A stretch of 64,000 bases of DNA, taken from positions 62,001-126,000 of the forward strand of contig NZ_RFFK01000010.1 of assembly GCF_003696305.1 (NCBI RefSeq), read 5' to 3'. Positions 17,301-26,196 of this stretch are shown piece by piece (the first letter of the stretch is position 1; every line of letters starts with the position of its first letter). The stretch is from Pseudomonas sp. AOB-7. Lineage in GTDB: Bacteria > Pseudomonadota > Gammaproteobacteria > Pseudomonadales > Pseudomonadaceae. The notes below the pieces were generated by a model that had not been told where the DNA came from, ran no database searches, and was given only the letters and a program-made list of their open reading frames with translations. Both the position numbers and the translations under genes were made by a program.

Positions 17301-17858
17301 TCAGGACGGGCGAATCACGTCGCCCGTGCGCAGGTCGCGGATCAGGCTGGGATTCTTGCGCCCGCCCAGGGCGCCGCCGAGCACCTTGTCCAGCTGACGC
17401 GGGAAATACTGCTCGACGCGCAGACGCGAGCGCGCCGCCGGGCGCCCGGCCGGGTTGGCCGAGGTCGACACCAGCGGCCCGGTATGGCGGCACAGCGCGC
17501 GTACCAGCGGATGGTCGCTGACGCGCAGGGCGACGGTGTCGTGCCGGCCGCTGATCCATTCGGGCAGGCGCTCCTGGTGCGGCACCAGCCAGGTGTTGGG
17601 CCCCGGCCAGCTGCCGGCCAGGCGCTCCTGCCAGATCGCCGGCAGGTCCTGCAGGAGGAAGTCGAACTGCTCGATATCCTCGGCCACCAGGATCAGGCCC
17701 TTGTGCATCGGCCGCTCCTTGAGCGCCAGCAGGCGATCCACCGCCTCTTCGTTCCACGGATCGCAGCCCAGGCCCCAGACCGCCTCGGTGGGATAGGCGA
17801 TCACACCACCCTCGCGCACCACGCGCGCCGCTTGCTGCACCTGCCAGTTGCCGGCCAT
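17301..17858 (-). CDS. tsaC: Threonylcarbamoyl-AMP synthase (YrdC/RimN)
   Basis: TsaC makes threonylcarbamoyl-AMP from threonine, bicarbonate and ATP for the t6A37 modification of ANN-decoding tRNAs. This is the short single-domain form (185 residues). It has the family's N-terminal VIAYPTEAVWGLGCDP block and the SxSANxAGRPA motif (VSTSANPAGRPAA). It lies downstream of dprA in the same orientation, the usual gammaproteobacterial pairing. Confidence 0.95.
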   Translation of the reverse strand: MAGNWQVQQAARVVREGGVIAYPTEAVWGLGCDPWNEEAVDRLLALKERPMHKGLILVAEDIEQFDFLLQDLPAIWQERLAGSWPGPNTWLVPHQERLPEWISGRHDTVALRVSDHPLVRALCRHTGPLVSTSANPAGRPAARSRLRVEQYFPRQLDKVLGGALGGRKNPSLIRDLRTGDVIRPS

Positions 17859-17914
17859 CGACTGTCTCCCGCTGAATCAATGGCCGGCAGTCTATCCAAG
17901 TCGGCCATGCGACT

Positions 17915-17939
17915 GTAGCCCGGATGCAGTCCGGGCTAC
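17915..17939. repeat. REP-type palindrome between dprA and tsaC
   Basis: GTAGCCCGGA/TCCGGGCTAC with TGCAG loop. It separates the dprA stop from the tsaC start. Confidence 0.78.
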
Positions 17940-19042
17940 GGCTTGCGCGCCAGCCAGCGTCCCGCCTCGCTGCACACCCGTCCATCCAGCTCCAGTTCGG
18001 TCAGCGCCGCCAGCACCTCGCTCAGCGCCCAGCCACTGGCCTGCACCAGCGCCTCGCTGCTCTGCGGCGCGGCATGCAGCAACTCCAGCAGGGGATGCAC
18101 GGCCCCCTCTGGAGCAGGGCTCGGCCCGGGCGCCTGCCAACCGCGCAGGGCCTCGAGAATATGCTCGATGCTTTCCACCAGCGTCGCGCCGTCGCGGATC
18201 AGCTGATGACAGCCGCGCGCCCCGGGATGGTGGATGGAACCGGGAATGGCATAGACCTCACGCCCCTGTTCGGCGGCCAGGCGCGCGGTGATCAGCGAAC
18301 CGCTGGACGGGCTGGCCTCGACCACCAGCACGCCCAGCGACAGACCGCTGATGATGCGGTTGCGCCGCGGGAAGTTGCTCGCCTGCGGCGGGCAGTCCAG
18401 CGGCAGCTCGGAGACCAGCGCGCCGCCCTGCTCTGCGATCTGCGCCGCCAGGCGCTGGTGCCGCGCCGGGTACAGGCACTGCAGACCGGTGCCGAGTACC
18501 GCCACCGTCGCGCCGCCCGCATCCAGCGCGCCCTGGTGGGCGGCGCCGTCGATACCCAGGGCCAAGCCGCTGGTGATGACGAAACCGCCGCCGGCCAGGC
18601 TGCGGGCGAAGGCATGGGCGGTATCCAGGCCCGGCTTCGACGCCCGCCGGCTGCCGACCATGGCCAGTTGCGGTCGTTCGAGAATGCCCGGATCGCCGGC
18701 GACGAACAGCAGCGGCGGGGCGTCCGCCAGTTCGGCCAGCAGCGCCGGGTAGCGCGCATCGTTCCACATCAGCAGGTGCTGTCCGGGCTGCTCCAGCCAG
18801 GCCAGCGCCGCCGCGGCGCGCTCGCGGATCTCGGCGCTGCGCCGCGGCTCGGCGCACGTGGCCGGCAGCCCCAGGGCACGCCAGGCACTGGCCGGCGCAC
18901 TGAGGGCGGCCGAGGCGCTGGCGAAGGCGCCGAGCAATTTGCGAAAACGCCGCGGCCCCAGCTCCGGCAGGAGGTGCAGACGCAGACGGGCTTCGAGCTC
19001 GGCGGGAGAGATGGCGGGAGATGGAGCGGAAGGTTGCGACAT
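17936..19042 (-). CDS. dprA: DNA-processing protein DprA/Smf
   Basis: DprA binds incoming single-stranded DNA and loads RecA during natural transformation. The 368-residue protein has an N-terminal SAM-like region, a central Rossmann-like fold with MVGSRRAS, the GLALGIDGAAHQGAL block and NRIISGLS, and a C-terminal winged-helix domain (residues about 305-365). The ATG at 19042 (MSQPS) is preferred because AAGGA lies 8 bp upstream; an ATG 9 bp earlier would overlap that site. Its stop overlaps the REP unit. Confidence 0.93.
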   Translation of the reverse strand: MSQPSAPSPAISPAELEARLRLHLLPELGPRRFRKLLGAFASASAALSAPASAWRALGLPATCAEPRRSAEIRERAAAALAWLEQPGQHLLMWNDARYPALLAELADAPPLLFVAGDPGILERPQLAMVGSRRASKPGLDTAHAFARSLAGGGFVITSGLALGIDGAAHQGALDAGGATVAVLGTGLQCLYPARHQRLAAQIAEQGGALVSELPLDCPPQASNFPRRNRIISGLSLGVLVVEASPSSGSLITARLAAEQGREVYAIPGSIHHPGARGCHQLIRDGATLVESIEHILEALRGWQAPGPSPAPEGAVHPLLELLHAAPQSSEALVQASGWALSEVLAALTELELDGRVCSEAGRWLARKP

Positions 19043-19092
19043 GGGGATCATCCTTGATCGGTCGCGCCGCCGCAGCGGCGGGTACAGAAAGC

Positions 19093-19118
19093 ACAAGCCC
19101 CGCATTCGCGGGGCTTGT
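19093..19118 (-). terminator. Terminator of the LysM gene
   Basis: An 11-bp stem, ACAAGCCCCGC/GCGGGGCTTGT, has a short loop and lies 6 bp beyond the LysM gene stop, followed on the minus strand by a T-containing run. It sits upstream of dprA and would separate the two units. Confidence 0.7.
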
Positions 19119-19123
19119 CGGTG

Positions 19124-20164
19124 TTACGGGTTACGCACCTTGTCCATGATCGCCAGCGAGCGGGACGCCCCCAGCACCAGGCCATAGCTGAGCTTGTCGT
19201 AGGTGCGGAACACCATCAGCAGACCGGAGCGCTCGTCCGGAATCTTCACGCTCTCGCCGGTGATGCGGTCGCGCACGGTTTCGCCGGTCTTGTACACCGC
19301 CAGCACGTTGCCGATCTCCAGGCCGTCGCGCGCGCCCTTGTTCAGGGTGACCACGTCGAACTGGCCGATCTGGGTCACACCGCGCGGCACGTCGAGGATC
19401 AGGCCGTCGATCTCGCCGGCCGGTTCGCTGGGCATGAAGGTGGAGTTGATCGCGCGCTCTTCGGTGGGGAACAGGCGATCGCCGAGGCGCACTTCCTGGG
19501 TCGAGCGGCTCAGCAGCATGGTGCCGATATCGCCTTCCTCGGCGACGATCTCGCCGGTGCCGACATCGTCGGCGTTGATGCCGAGGAATTCCTGGGTTTC
19601 CGGATCGGTGTAGGTCTTGCCCTGGCGGAAGATGCCGTACACCGGTGCGCTTTCGTCGAAGCTGCCGCGGGCATAGACGCGGTCACCGGCGCCGCTGACC
19701 ACGCGCTCGGCGTTACCGGCCACCACGTAGGGGGCGCCGGCGAACTGCTCGGGGGTGTCGACGATGCGGTTGGACAGCAGGAAGCTGTTGATCGCTTCCA
19801 GCGGGATGGTCGGGATCGCCTCGGCCATCGGCGTGCTGCGCACCTGCGGCGACAGCTTGATGGTGCCGCGCGACTCGCCGCGGTTGAGCATCAGGCGCGG
19901 CTGGCCGTCGATATAGACGAGGTTGAGGGTATCACCGGGGTAGATCAGGTGCGGGTTGGCGACTTGCGGGTTGGCATGCCAGATTTCCGGCCACTTCCAG
20001 GGTTGACTCAGGAACTTGCCGGAAATATCCCAGAGGGTATCGCCCTTGACCACGGTGTAGCGGTCCGGGTGACCGTCCTTGAGTTGCACTTCGGCCTGGA
20101 CCAGGCCGGTCTGGGCCAAACCGCCGGCTGCCAGCAGCAGCAGGGCGAGTAGTGATTTCCTCAT
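19124..20164 (-). CDS. LysM-domain envelope protein
   Basis: This 346-residue exported protein has a signal peptide (about 1-23, ending near LVQA-E) followed at once by a LysM murein-binding domain (about residues 35-85: YTVVKGDTLWDISGKFL to HLIYPGDTLNLV). The rest is a conserved beta-rich region with no named function. It is the usual neighbour of def and dprA in pseudomonads and is probably a cell-wall-associated factor. The ATG at 20164 with AAAGGG 9 bp upstream was chosen over an upstream GTG. Confidence 0.88.
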   Translation of the reverse strand: MRKSLLALLLLAAGGLAQTGLVQAEVQLKDGHPDRYTVVKGDTLWDISGKFLSQPWKWPEIWHANPQVANPHLIYPGDTLNLVYIDGQPRLMLNRGESRGTIKLSPQVRSTPMAEAIPTIPLEAINSFLLSNRIVDTPEQFAGAPYVVAGNAERVVSGAGDRVYARGSFDESAPVYGIFRQGKTYTDPETQEFLGINADDVGTGEIVAEEGDIGTMLLSRSTQEVRLGDRLFPTEERAINSTFMPSEPAGEIDGLILDVPRGVTQIGQFDVVTLNKGARDGLEIGNVLAVYKTGETVRDRITGESVKIPDERSGLLMVFRTYDKLSYGLVLGASRSLAIMDKVRNP

Positions 20165-20316
20165 ACGGTGAATCCCTTTATTATGTGTCTTCACGTGAAG
20201 CGCCCTAGCGCCGCGTCCAAACCCGCTGAATCCGCGGCGTGAAGCCGTTTTTCAATGCTGTTCATCATCTTAGCAGCGGATTTTGACTTTATTCCACAAG
20301 TGCATCACAAACGCAT

Positions 20317-20823
20317 ATGGCGATCCTGAATATCCTCGAATTTCCTGATCCACGCCTGCGTACCATCGCCAAACCGGTGGACGTCGTGGACGACTCCATC
20401 CGTCAATTGGTCGACGACATGTTCGAGACCATGTACGACGCGCCCGGTATCGGCCTGGCGGCGACCCAGGTCAACGTGCACAAGCGCGTGGTGGTGATGG
20501 ACCTGTCCGAGGACAAGTCCGAGCCGCGGGTATTCATCAATCCCGAGTTCGAGTCGCTGACCGAAGAGATGGATCAGTACCAGGAAGGCTGCCTGTCGGT
20601 GCCCGGCTTCTACGAGAACGTCGACCGCCCGCAGAAGGTCAGGATCAAGGCGCTGGACCGCGACGGCCAGCCCTACGAGCTGATCGCCGAAGGCCTGCTC
20701 GCCGTATGCATCCAGCACGAATGCGATCACCTCAACGGCAAGCTGTTCGTCGACTACCTGTCCAGCCTGAAACGCGACCGGATCAAGAAAAAGCTGGAAA
20801 AACAGCACCGCCAGCGGGCTTGA
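20317..20823 (+). CDS. def: Peptide deformylase
   Basis: This enzyme removes the formyl group from nascent N-formylmethionyl proteins using a metal ion. The 168-residue enzyme shows all three motifs: GIGLAATQ (44-51), EGCLSVP (about 89-95, metal Cys) and HECDH (about 133-137, metal His and catalytic Glu). It pairs functionally with fmt just downstream. No clear Shine-Dalgarno sequence precedes the ATG. It diverges from the LysM gene. Confidence 0.97.
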   Translation: MAILNILEFPDPRLRTIAKPVDVVDDSIRQLVDDMFETMYDAPGIGLAATQVNVHKRVVVMDLSEDKSEPRVFINPEFESLTEEMDQYQEGCLSVPGFYENVDRPQKVRIKALDRDGQPYELIAEGLLAVCIQHECDHLNGKLFVDYLSSLKRDRIKKKLEKQHRQRA

Positions 20824-20837
20824 TCCACCAAATTCCT

Positions 20838-20869
20838 AAAGGCTTGCCGCGGCAAGCCTTTTTCTTTTA
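20838..20869 (+). terminator. Terminator-like hairpin between def and fmt
   Basis: The palindrome AAAGGCTTGCC-GC-GGCAAGCCTTT is followed by TTCTTTT, a good intrinsic terminator shape, in the 56-bp def-fmt gap and only 11 bp before the fmt ATG. Confidence 0.7.
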
Positions 20870-20879
20870 GCGAGCCCCC

Positions 20880-21824
20880 ATGTCTGACTCCCTGCGCATC
20901 GTCTTCGCCGGCACCCCGGAATTCGCCGCCGAGCACCTCAAGGCCCTGCTGGCCAGCCAGCATGAAATCGTCGCCGTCTACACCCAACCGGATCGCCCGG
21001 CCGGTCGCGGCCAGAAGCTTGCGCCCAGCCCGGTCAAGCAGCTCGCCGTGGAGCACGGCATCCCCGTCTATCAGCCGGCCAGCCTGCGCAACGAAGAGGC
21101 CCAGGCCGAGCTGGCCGCGCTCAAGCCGGACCTGATGGTGGTGGTGGCCTACGGCCTGATCCTGCCGCAGGCGGTGCTCGACACGCCGCGTCTGGGCTGC
21201 ATCAACAGCCACGCCTCGCTGCTGCCGCGTTGGCGCGGCGCCGCGCCGATCCAGCGCGCGGTACAGGCCGGCGACGGCGAGAGCGGCGTCACCGTGATGC
21301 AGATGGAAGCCGGCCTGGACACCGGGCCGATGCTGCTCAAGGTCAGCACGCCGATCAGTGCTGAGGATACTGGCGGCAGCCTGCACGACCGCCTTGCCCA
21401 GCTCGGTCCGCAGGCCGTGCTCACCGCCATCGCCGGCCTGGCCGCCGGCACCCTGGTCGGCGAAGTGCAGGACGATGCCCAGGCCAACTACGCGCACAAG
21501 CTGAACAAGGATGAGGCGCGCCTCGACTTCAGTCGTCCGGCCGTGGAACTGGAGCGCCTGGTGCGTGCCTTCCATCCCTGGCCGATCTGCCATACCACGC
21601 TGGCGGGCGATGCCCTGAAAGTCCACGCAGCGGAGATAGGCGAGGGCAGCGGTGCGCCCGGCAGCATCCTCGCCGCCGACAAGCGCGGCCTGACCGTGGC
21701 CTGCGGCGAGGGAGCGCTGCGCCTGACCCGTGTGCAGTTGCCCGGCGGCAAACCGCTGGCTTTCGCCGACCTCTACAACAGCCGCCGCGAGCAGTTCGCC
21801 GCCGGCCTGGTGCTCGGTCAATGA
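20880..21824 (+). CDS. fmt: Methionyl-tRNA formyltransferase
   Basis: Fmt transfers a formyl group from 10-formyl-THF to initiator Met-tRNA. The 314-residue protein has the N-terminal formyltransferase fold with FAGTPEFAAEHL, the SLLPRWRGAAPIQRA signature (containing the catalytic His region just before) and the C-terminal tRNA-binding domain from about residue 205. It overlaps rsmB by four bases. Confidence 0.97.
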   Translation: MSDSLRIVFAGTPEFAAEHLKALLASQHEIVAVYTQPDRPAGRGQKLAPSPVKQLAVEHGIPVYQPASLRNEEAQAELAALKPDLMVVVAYGLILPQAVLDTPRLGCINSHASLLPRWRGAAPIQRAVQAGDGESGVTVMQMEAGLDTGPMLLKVSTPISAEDTGGSLHDRLAQLGPQAVLTAIAGLAAGTLVGEVQDDAQANYAHKLNKDEARLDFSRPAVELERLVRAFHPWPICHTTLAGDALKVHAAEIGEGSGAPGSILAADKRGLTVACGEGALRLTRVQLPGGKPLAFADLYNSRREQFAAGLVLGQ

Positions 21825-23134
21825 ACCCACGCCTGGCCGCCGCCCGCGCCCTGACCGCCGTACTGTCCGGCAAGGCCTCGCTGGGCAGCAGCCTGCCGCC
21901 GCAACTGGACAAGGTCGAACACCACGACCGCGCCCTGGCCCAGGACCTGGCCTTCGGTGCCGCGCGCTGGCAGCCGCGTCTGCAGCTGCTGGCCGACAGG
22001 CTGCTGGACAAGCCCTTCAAGGCGGCCGACAAGGACGTGGAAGCCCTGCTGCTGATCGGCCTCTACCAGCTGCTGCACAGCCGCATCCCGGCGCACGCCG
22101 CCATCGGCGAAACGGTCGGCTGCGCCGGCGCGCTGAAAAAACCCTGGGCCAAGGGCCTGCTCAACGCCGTGCTGCGCCGCGCCCAGCGCGAGCACGAGGC
22201 GCTGTTCGCCGAACTGGAGCGCGACCCGGTGCTGCACACCGCCCACCCGCGCTGGCTGCAGAAGGCGCTCAAGGCGCACTGGCCCGAGCACTGGCAAGCC
22301 ATCTGCGCCGCCAATAACGCCCACCCGCCGCTGATCCTGCGGGTCAATCGCCGCCACGGCAGCCGCGACGCCTATCTCGAAGAGCTGCGCAGTGCAGGCC
22401 TTGCAGCCGAACCCTGCACCTTCAGCCGCGACGGCGTGCGCCTGCTGCAGCCCTGCGACGTGACCACGCTGCCCGGCTTCAAGCAAGGCCGCGTCAGCGT
22501 GCAGGACGAGGCTGCGCAGCTGGCCGCCGAGCTGCTCGAGCTGGCCCCCGGCCAGCGGGTGCTGGACGCTTGCGCTGCGCCCGGCGGCAAGACCTGTCAC
22601 CTGCTGGAGGTCGAGCCGGCCTTGCGCGAAGTGGTGGCCGTGGACCTGGAGGCCAAGCGCCTGGCGCGCGTGCGCGAGAACCTGGAGCGCCTGCAGCTCG
22701 ATGCCACCCTGATCGCCGCCGACGGCCGCGACACCGCCGCCTGGTGGGACGGCACGCCGTTCCAGCGCATCCTGCTCGATGCGCCCTGTTCGGCCACCGG
22801 GGTGATCCGCCGCCATCCGGATATCAAGCTGACCCGCCAGCCCGAGGACATCCCCGCCCTGGCCCAGCTGCAGGGCGAGCTGCTCGACGCCCTGTGGCCG
22901 ACGCTGGCGCCGGGCGGCGTGCTGCTCTACGCCACCTGCTCGGTGCTGCCGACCGAGAACAGCGAAACCGTCGCCGCCTTCCTCGCCCGCACCCCGGATG
23001 CGCAGGAAGTGACCATCGCCGGCGACTTCGGCCTGCAATCGCCACACGGTCGCCAGTTGCTGCCGCAGCTGGACGGCCACGACGGCTTCTACTATGCCAA
23101 GCTGATCAAGACTGCCGCGCCCGCGCGCGGCTAA
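21821..23134 (+). CDS. rsmB: 16S rRNA m5C967 methyltransferase
   Basis: RsmB methylates C967 of 16S rRNA. The 437-residue protein has an N-terminal NusB-like RNA-binding domain (about 5-135) and a SAM-dependent catalytic domain with LDACAAPGGKT, the DAPCSATG motif IV cysteine and the nucleophilic cysteine in YATCSVLPTEN. It is coupled to fmt by an ATGA overlap and followed closely by trkA. Confidence 0.96.
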   Translation: MNPRLAAARALTAVLSGKASLGSSLPPQLDKVEHHDRALAQDLAFGAARWQPRLQLLADRLLDKPFKAADKDVEALLLIGLYQLLHSRIPAHAAIGETVGCAGALKKPWAKGLLNAVLRRAQREHEALFAELERDPVLHTAHPRWLQKALKAHWPEHWQAICAANNAHPPLILRVNRRHGSRDAYLEELRSAGLAAEPCTFSRDGVRLLQPCDVTTLPGFKQGRVSVQDEAAQLAAELLELAPGQRVLDACAAPGGKTCHLLEVEPALREVVAVDLEAKRLARVRENLERLQLDATLIAADGRDTAAWWDGTPFQRILLDAPCSATGVIRRHPDIKLTRQPEDIPALAQLQGELLDALWPTLAPGGVLLYATCSVLPTENSETVAAFLARTPDAQEVTIAGDFGLQSPHGRQLLPQLDGHDGFYYAKLIKTAAPARG

Positions 23135-23146
23135 CGGAGCCCATCA

Positions 23147-24520
23147 GTGAAGATCATTATTCTCGGCGCCGGCCAGGTTGGCGGCACCCTGGCGGAACAC
23201 CTGGCCAGCGAGGCCAACGACATCACCGTGGTCGACACCGACGGCGACCGCCTGCGCGACCTGGGCGACCGCCTGGATATCCGCACCGTGCAGGGCAAGG
23301 GTTCCTTCCCCACCGTGCTGCGCCAGGCCGGCGCCGACGATGCCGACATGCTGGTGGCGGTGACCAACAGCGACGAAGTCAACATGATCGCCTGCCAGGT
23401 GGCCTACACCCTGTTCCACACCCCGACCAAGATCGCCCGGGTGCGCGAGGCGGCCTACCTGACTCGCAGCGGCCTGTTCGACAACGAGGCGATCCCGGTC
23501 GATGTGCTGATCAGCCCCGAGCAGGTGGTGACCAACTACATCAAGCGCCTGATCGAACACCCCGGCGCCCTGCAGGTGATCGACTTCGCCGAGGGCAAGG
23601 CGCAGCTGGTGGCGGTCAAGGCCTACTACGGCGGCCCGCTGGTCGGCCAGCAGCTGCGCCAGCTGCGCCAGCACATGCCCAACGTCGACACCCGGGTGGC
23701 GGCGATCTTCCGCCGCAACCGGCCGATCATGCCGCAGGGCGACACAGTGATCGAAGCCGACGACGAGGTGTTCTTTATCGCCGCCAAGGCCCACATCCGC
23801 GCGGTGATGAGCGAGATGCGCCGCCTCGAGGACAGCTACAAGAAGGTGGTGATCGCCGGCGGCGGGCATATCGGCGAACGCCTGGCCGAGGCCATCGAGA
23901 GCCGCTACCAGGTGAAGATCATCGAGATGAACCCGGCGCGCTGCCGCTACCTGTCCGAAGCCCTCGACAGCACCATAGTGCTGCAAGGCAGCGCCTCGGA
24001 CCGCGACCTGCTGGTGGAAGAGAACATCAACGACGCCGACATCTTCCTCGCCCTGACCAACGACGACGAGGCCAACATCATGTCGTCGCTGCTGGCCAAG
24101 CGCCTCGGCGCGCGCAAGGTGATGACCATCATCAACAACCCGGCCTACGTCGACCTGGTGCAGGGCGGCGAGATCGACATCGCCATCAGCCCGCAGCTGG
24201 CCACCATCGGCACATTGCTGACCCACGTGCGCCGCGGCGATATCGAAAGCGTGCACAGCCTGCGCCGCGGCGCGGCCGAAGCGCTGGAAGTGATCGCCCA
24301 CGGCGACGCCAAGTCGAGCAAGGTGATCGGCCGCATGATCGAGGACATCGCCCTGCCGCCGAGCACCACCATCGGCGCCATCATTCGCGACGAGGAAGTG
24401 CTGATCGCCCACGACGACACGGTGATCGAGTCCGGCGACCACGTGATCCTGTTCCTGGTCGACAAGAAATACATCCGCGACGTCGAGCGCCTGTTCCAGG
24501 CCGGCCTGACGTTCTTTTGA
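23147..24520 (+). CDS. trkA: Trk potassium uptake regulatory subunit TrkA
   Basis: TrkA is the cytoplasmic NAD(H)-binding gate of the TrkH/TrkG potassium channel. The 457-residue protein is a tandem of two RCK units: Rossmann loops GAGQVGGTLA (about 6-15) and GGGHIGERLA (about 240), each followed by a TrkA-C domain. The start is a GTG at 23147 with an upstream GGAG. No channel subunit is adjacent, as is normal in pseudomonads. Confidence 0.96.
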   Translation: MKIIILGAGQVGGTLAEHLASEANDITVVDTDGDRLRDLGDRLDIRTVQGKGSFPTVLRQAGADDADMLVAVTNSDEVNMIACQVAYTLFHTPTKIARVREAAYLTRSGLFDNEAIPVDVLISPEQVVTNYIKRLIEHPGALQVIDFAEGKAQLVAVKAYYGGPLVGQQLRQLRQHMPNVDTRVAAIFRRNRPIMPQGDTVIEADDEVFFIAAKAHIRAVMSEMRRLEDSYKKVVIAGGGHIGERLAEAIESRYQVKIIEMNPARCRYLSEALDSTIVLQGSASDRDLLVEENINDADIFLALTNDDEANIMSSLLAKRLGARKVMTIINNPAYVDLVQGGEIDIAISPQLATIGTLLTHVRRGDIESVHSLRRGAAEALEVIAHGDAKSSKVIGRMIEDIALPPSTTIGAIIRDEEVLIAHDDTVIESGDHVILFLVDKKYIRDVERLFQAGLTFF

Positions 24521-24555
24521 ACCCGGCCAGTCCGGGCGACAACGCAGGATCCGAG

Positions 24556-24873
24556 ATGAGCACCGAGACGCTGGAAAAACTGCTGGCCAAAGGCACCGAC
24601 AACGCCCTGCTGCGCTTCGGCCTGGGCAAGGGCCATCTGGATGCCGGCAACGCCGCCCTGGCTGCCGAGCACCTGCGCCGCTGCGTCGAGTTCGATCCGG
24701 CTTATTCGGCGGCCTGGAAGCTGCTGGGCAAGGCCCTGCAGGCCGGCGCCGACACCGACGGCGCGCGCCAGGCCTGGCAACAGGGCATCGCCGCCGCGCA
24801 AGCCAAGGGCGACAAGCAGGCGGAAAAGGAAATGACGGTGTTTCTGCGCAAGCTGGACAAGGCCCACCCCTGA
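24556..24873 (+). CDS. Small TPR-repeat protein
   Basis: This 105-residue helical protein has about two tetratricopeptide repeats (LRFGLGKGHLDAGNAALAAE and AWKLLGKALQAGADTDGARQ). It is probably a protein-interaction module; no enzymatic motif or export signal is present. It begins 35 bp after the trkA stop and is likely cotranscribed. The partner is unknown. Confidence 0.82.
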   Translation: MSTETLEKLLAKGTDNALLRFGLGKGHLDAGNAALAAEHLRRCVEFDPAYSAAWKLLGKALQAGADTDGARQAWQQGIAAAQAKGDKQAEKEMTVFLRKLDKAHP

Positions 24874-24945
24874 CAGCCCGCCGCTCCTAAGCTAGCCTGA
24901 GGCGAAGCCCTGCTTCGCCCTTCGCCCTCGCATGGGAGTCGACCG

Positions 24946-25506
24946 ATGAAACCCAGCTTCTCCGGCCTTGTCGCCGCCAAGAATGGCCAACTGGCCGTTA
25001 CCCTGCGCGCACCGAATACCGGCGGCACGGGCGCTATCTCCTGTCGTAGTCAGGCAAGCCTGGGCACCGACGGCAACGGCATCCTCACCTTGTCAGCCGG
25101 CATCGGCAACCCGCCCGGCATGTGGGTGCATTACGTCGAGACCCGCGCCGCCTACGGCATCGCCGAGGCCGGCGAGACTTGGTCGGCGAGCGGCCCGTTC
25201 AGCGGCTGTCAGATCGTGGTCGGCAGCACCGATGGGCGGGTATTCGTCGCCCACCTGGCGCAGCAGTCTGGCTCGACTGCCGACACCGACTGGTCCGGGC
25301 GGGGCTGGAAAGGGGACGTATGGGGACGCTGGAAGGTGCCGGTGCCGTCCTACGACTTCTACTCCAACAGCGTCGTCTTCGTCGACTGGTCCAAGGGCGC
25401 TTCGCCCAAGGACATCAGCGTCGTTCGCGTGGATCTGCGCACCCGCAGCATGGGCGGTTTCGACAACGGCCCGATGGAGATCTTCAACGTGGTTCAGGTG
25501 GCTTGA
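24946..25506 (+). CDS. Conserved-looking hypothetical protein, unknown function
   Basis: This 186-residue protein is not one I recognise. It lacks a signal peptide or membrane segment, is rich in Gly, Ser and Trp, and reads as beta-strand-rich: Trp residues cluster at about 125-140 (WSGRGWKGDVWGRW). It has two cysteines (about C34 and C90). It has its own upstream gap with a GGAG-like site (GGGAGTCGACCG). Codon use is slightly less GC-extreme than its neighbours. It is convergent with yhhQ. Confidence 0.65.
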   Translation: MKPSFSGLVAAKNGQLAVTLRAPNTGGTGAISCRSQASLGTDGNGILTLSAGIGNPPGMWVHYVETRAAYGIAEAGETWSASGPFSGCQIVVGSTDGRVFVAHLAQQSGSTADTDWSGRGWKGDVWGRWKVPVPSYDFYSNSVVFVDWSKGASPKDISVVRVDLRTRSMGGFDNGPMEIFNVVQVA

Positions 25507-26157
25507 TCAGGCCACCGCCCGCTCCCGCGGCAGCAGGCGGCCGATGGCGCCGAGCAGCATGCCGTACAGCGGCACGAACAGAATCAGGCTGATCGCCAGC
25601 TTGATCGCATAGTCCACCGTGGCGATCTCCACCCAGTTGGCGGCCATGAAGGCGTCGCCGCTGCGCCAGAAGGCGATGGAGAAGAAGGCGTAGGTGTCCA
25701 GCAGGTTGCCCAGCAGGGTCGAGGCGGCCGGCGCCACCCACCACTGGCGCAGCTGGCGCAGGCGGTCGAACACCTGAATATCCAGCAGCTGCCCCAGCAC
25801 ATAGGCGAGGAAGCTGGCCAGGGCGATGCGGAAGACGAAGGAGTTGAACTCGCCGAGGGCGGCGAAACCGGCGAAGCGCGCCTCGTGGAACAGCACCGAG
25901 ACCACGTAGGACGCCAGCAGCGCCGGCAGCATCACCCGGGCGATCACCTGGCGCGCCGGGCCCTTGCCGAGCAGGCGCACGGTCAGGTCGGTGGCGAGGA
26001 AGATAAAGGGAAAGCTGAACGCGCCCCAGGTGGTCTGCCAGCCGAACAGGCTCATGGGCAGCTGCACCAGGTAGTTGCTGGCGATGATGATCAGGATATG
26101 GAAGGCGATCAGAACGGCCAGCGCCGCACGGCGGGCCGAAGGGGTGAGGCTGTGCAT
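25507..26157 (-). CDS. yhhQ: Queuosine precursor transporter (YhhQ/COG1738)
   Basis: YhhQ imports queuosine precursors such as preQ0/preQ1 across the inner membrane. The 216-residue protein has about six hydrophobic helices (starting ALAVLIAFHILIIIASNYLVQ) with the family's GAFSFPFIFLATDL block and a LLDIQVF-type loop. The ATG at 26157 lies 5 bp after AAGGA; 24 extra in-frame residues read through the leader and were trimmed. That leader resembles a preQ1-I riboswitch, which supports the assignment. Confidence 0.93.
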   Translation of the reverse strand: MHSLTPSARRAALAVLIAFHILIIIASNYLVQLPMSLFGWQTTWGAFSFPFIFLATDLTVRLLGKGPARQVIARVMLPALLASYVVSVLFHEARFAGFAALGEFNSFVFRIALASFLAYVLGQLLDIQVFDRLRQLRQWWVAPAASTLLGNLLDTYAFFSIAFWRSGDAFMAANWVEIATVDYAIKLAISLILFVPLYGMLLGAIGRLLPRERAVA

Positions 26158-26160
26158 GTC

Positions 26161-26196
26161 GATCCTTTTTGAGTGCGATGGGGTGAGGGAACCCAT
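26161..26196 (-). promoter_or_regulatory. Probable preQ1-I riboswitch before yhhQ
   Basis: Read on the minus strand, stem ATGGG (26196-26192) pairs with CCCAT (26182-26178). The loop is TTCCCTCAC, and an A-rich tail (CTCAAAAAGGA) contains the ribosome site. CCT in the loop can pair with AGG of the Shine-Dalgarno to form the H-type pseudoknot. The layout closely resembles the small preQ1-I class (GGGT..C...ACCCCA..AAAA..AGG). The call is from pattern and context; no covariance model was run. Confidence 0.6.

Noticed and set aside
22570..24873. 767-residue frame overlapping rsmB and trkA and ending as the small TPR protein
   Set aside because: Only its last 105 codons (from ATG 24556) look real; the rest is out-of-frame Arg/Pro/Gly-rich sequence.
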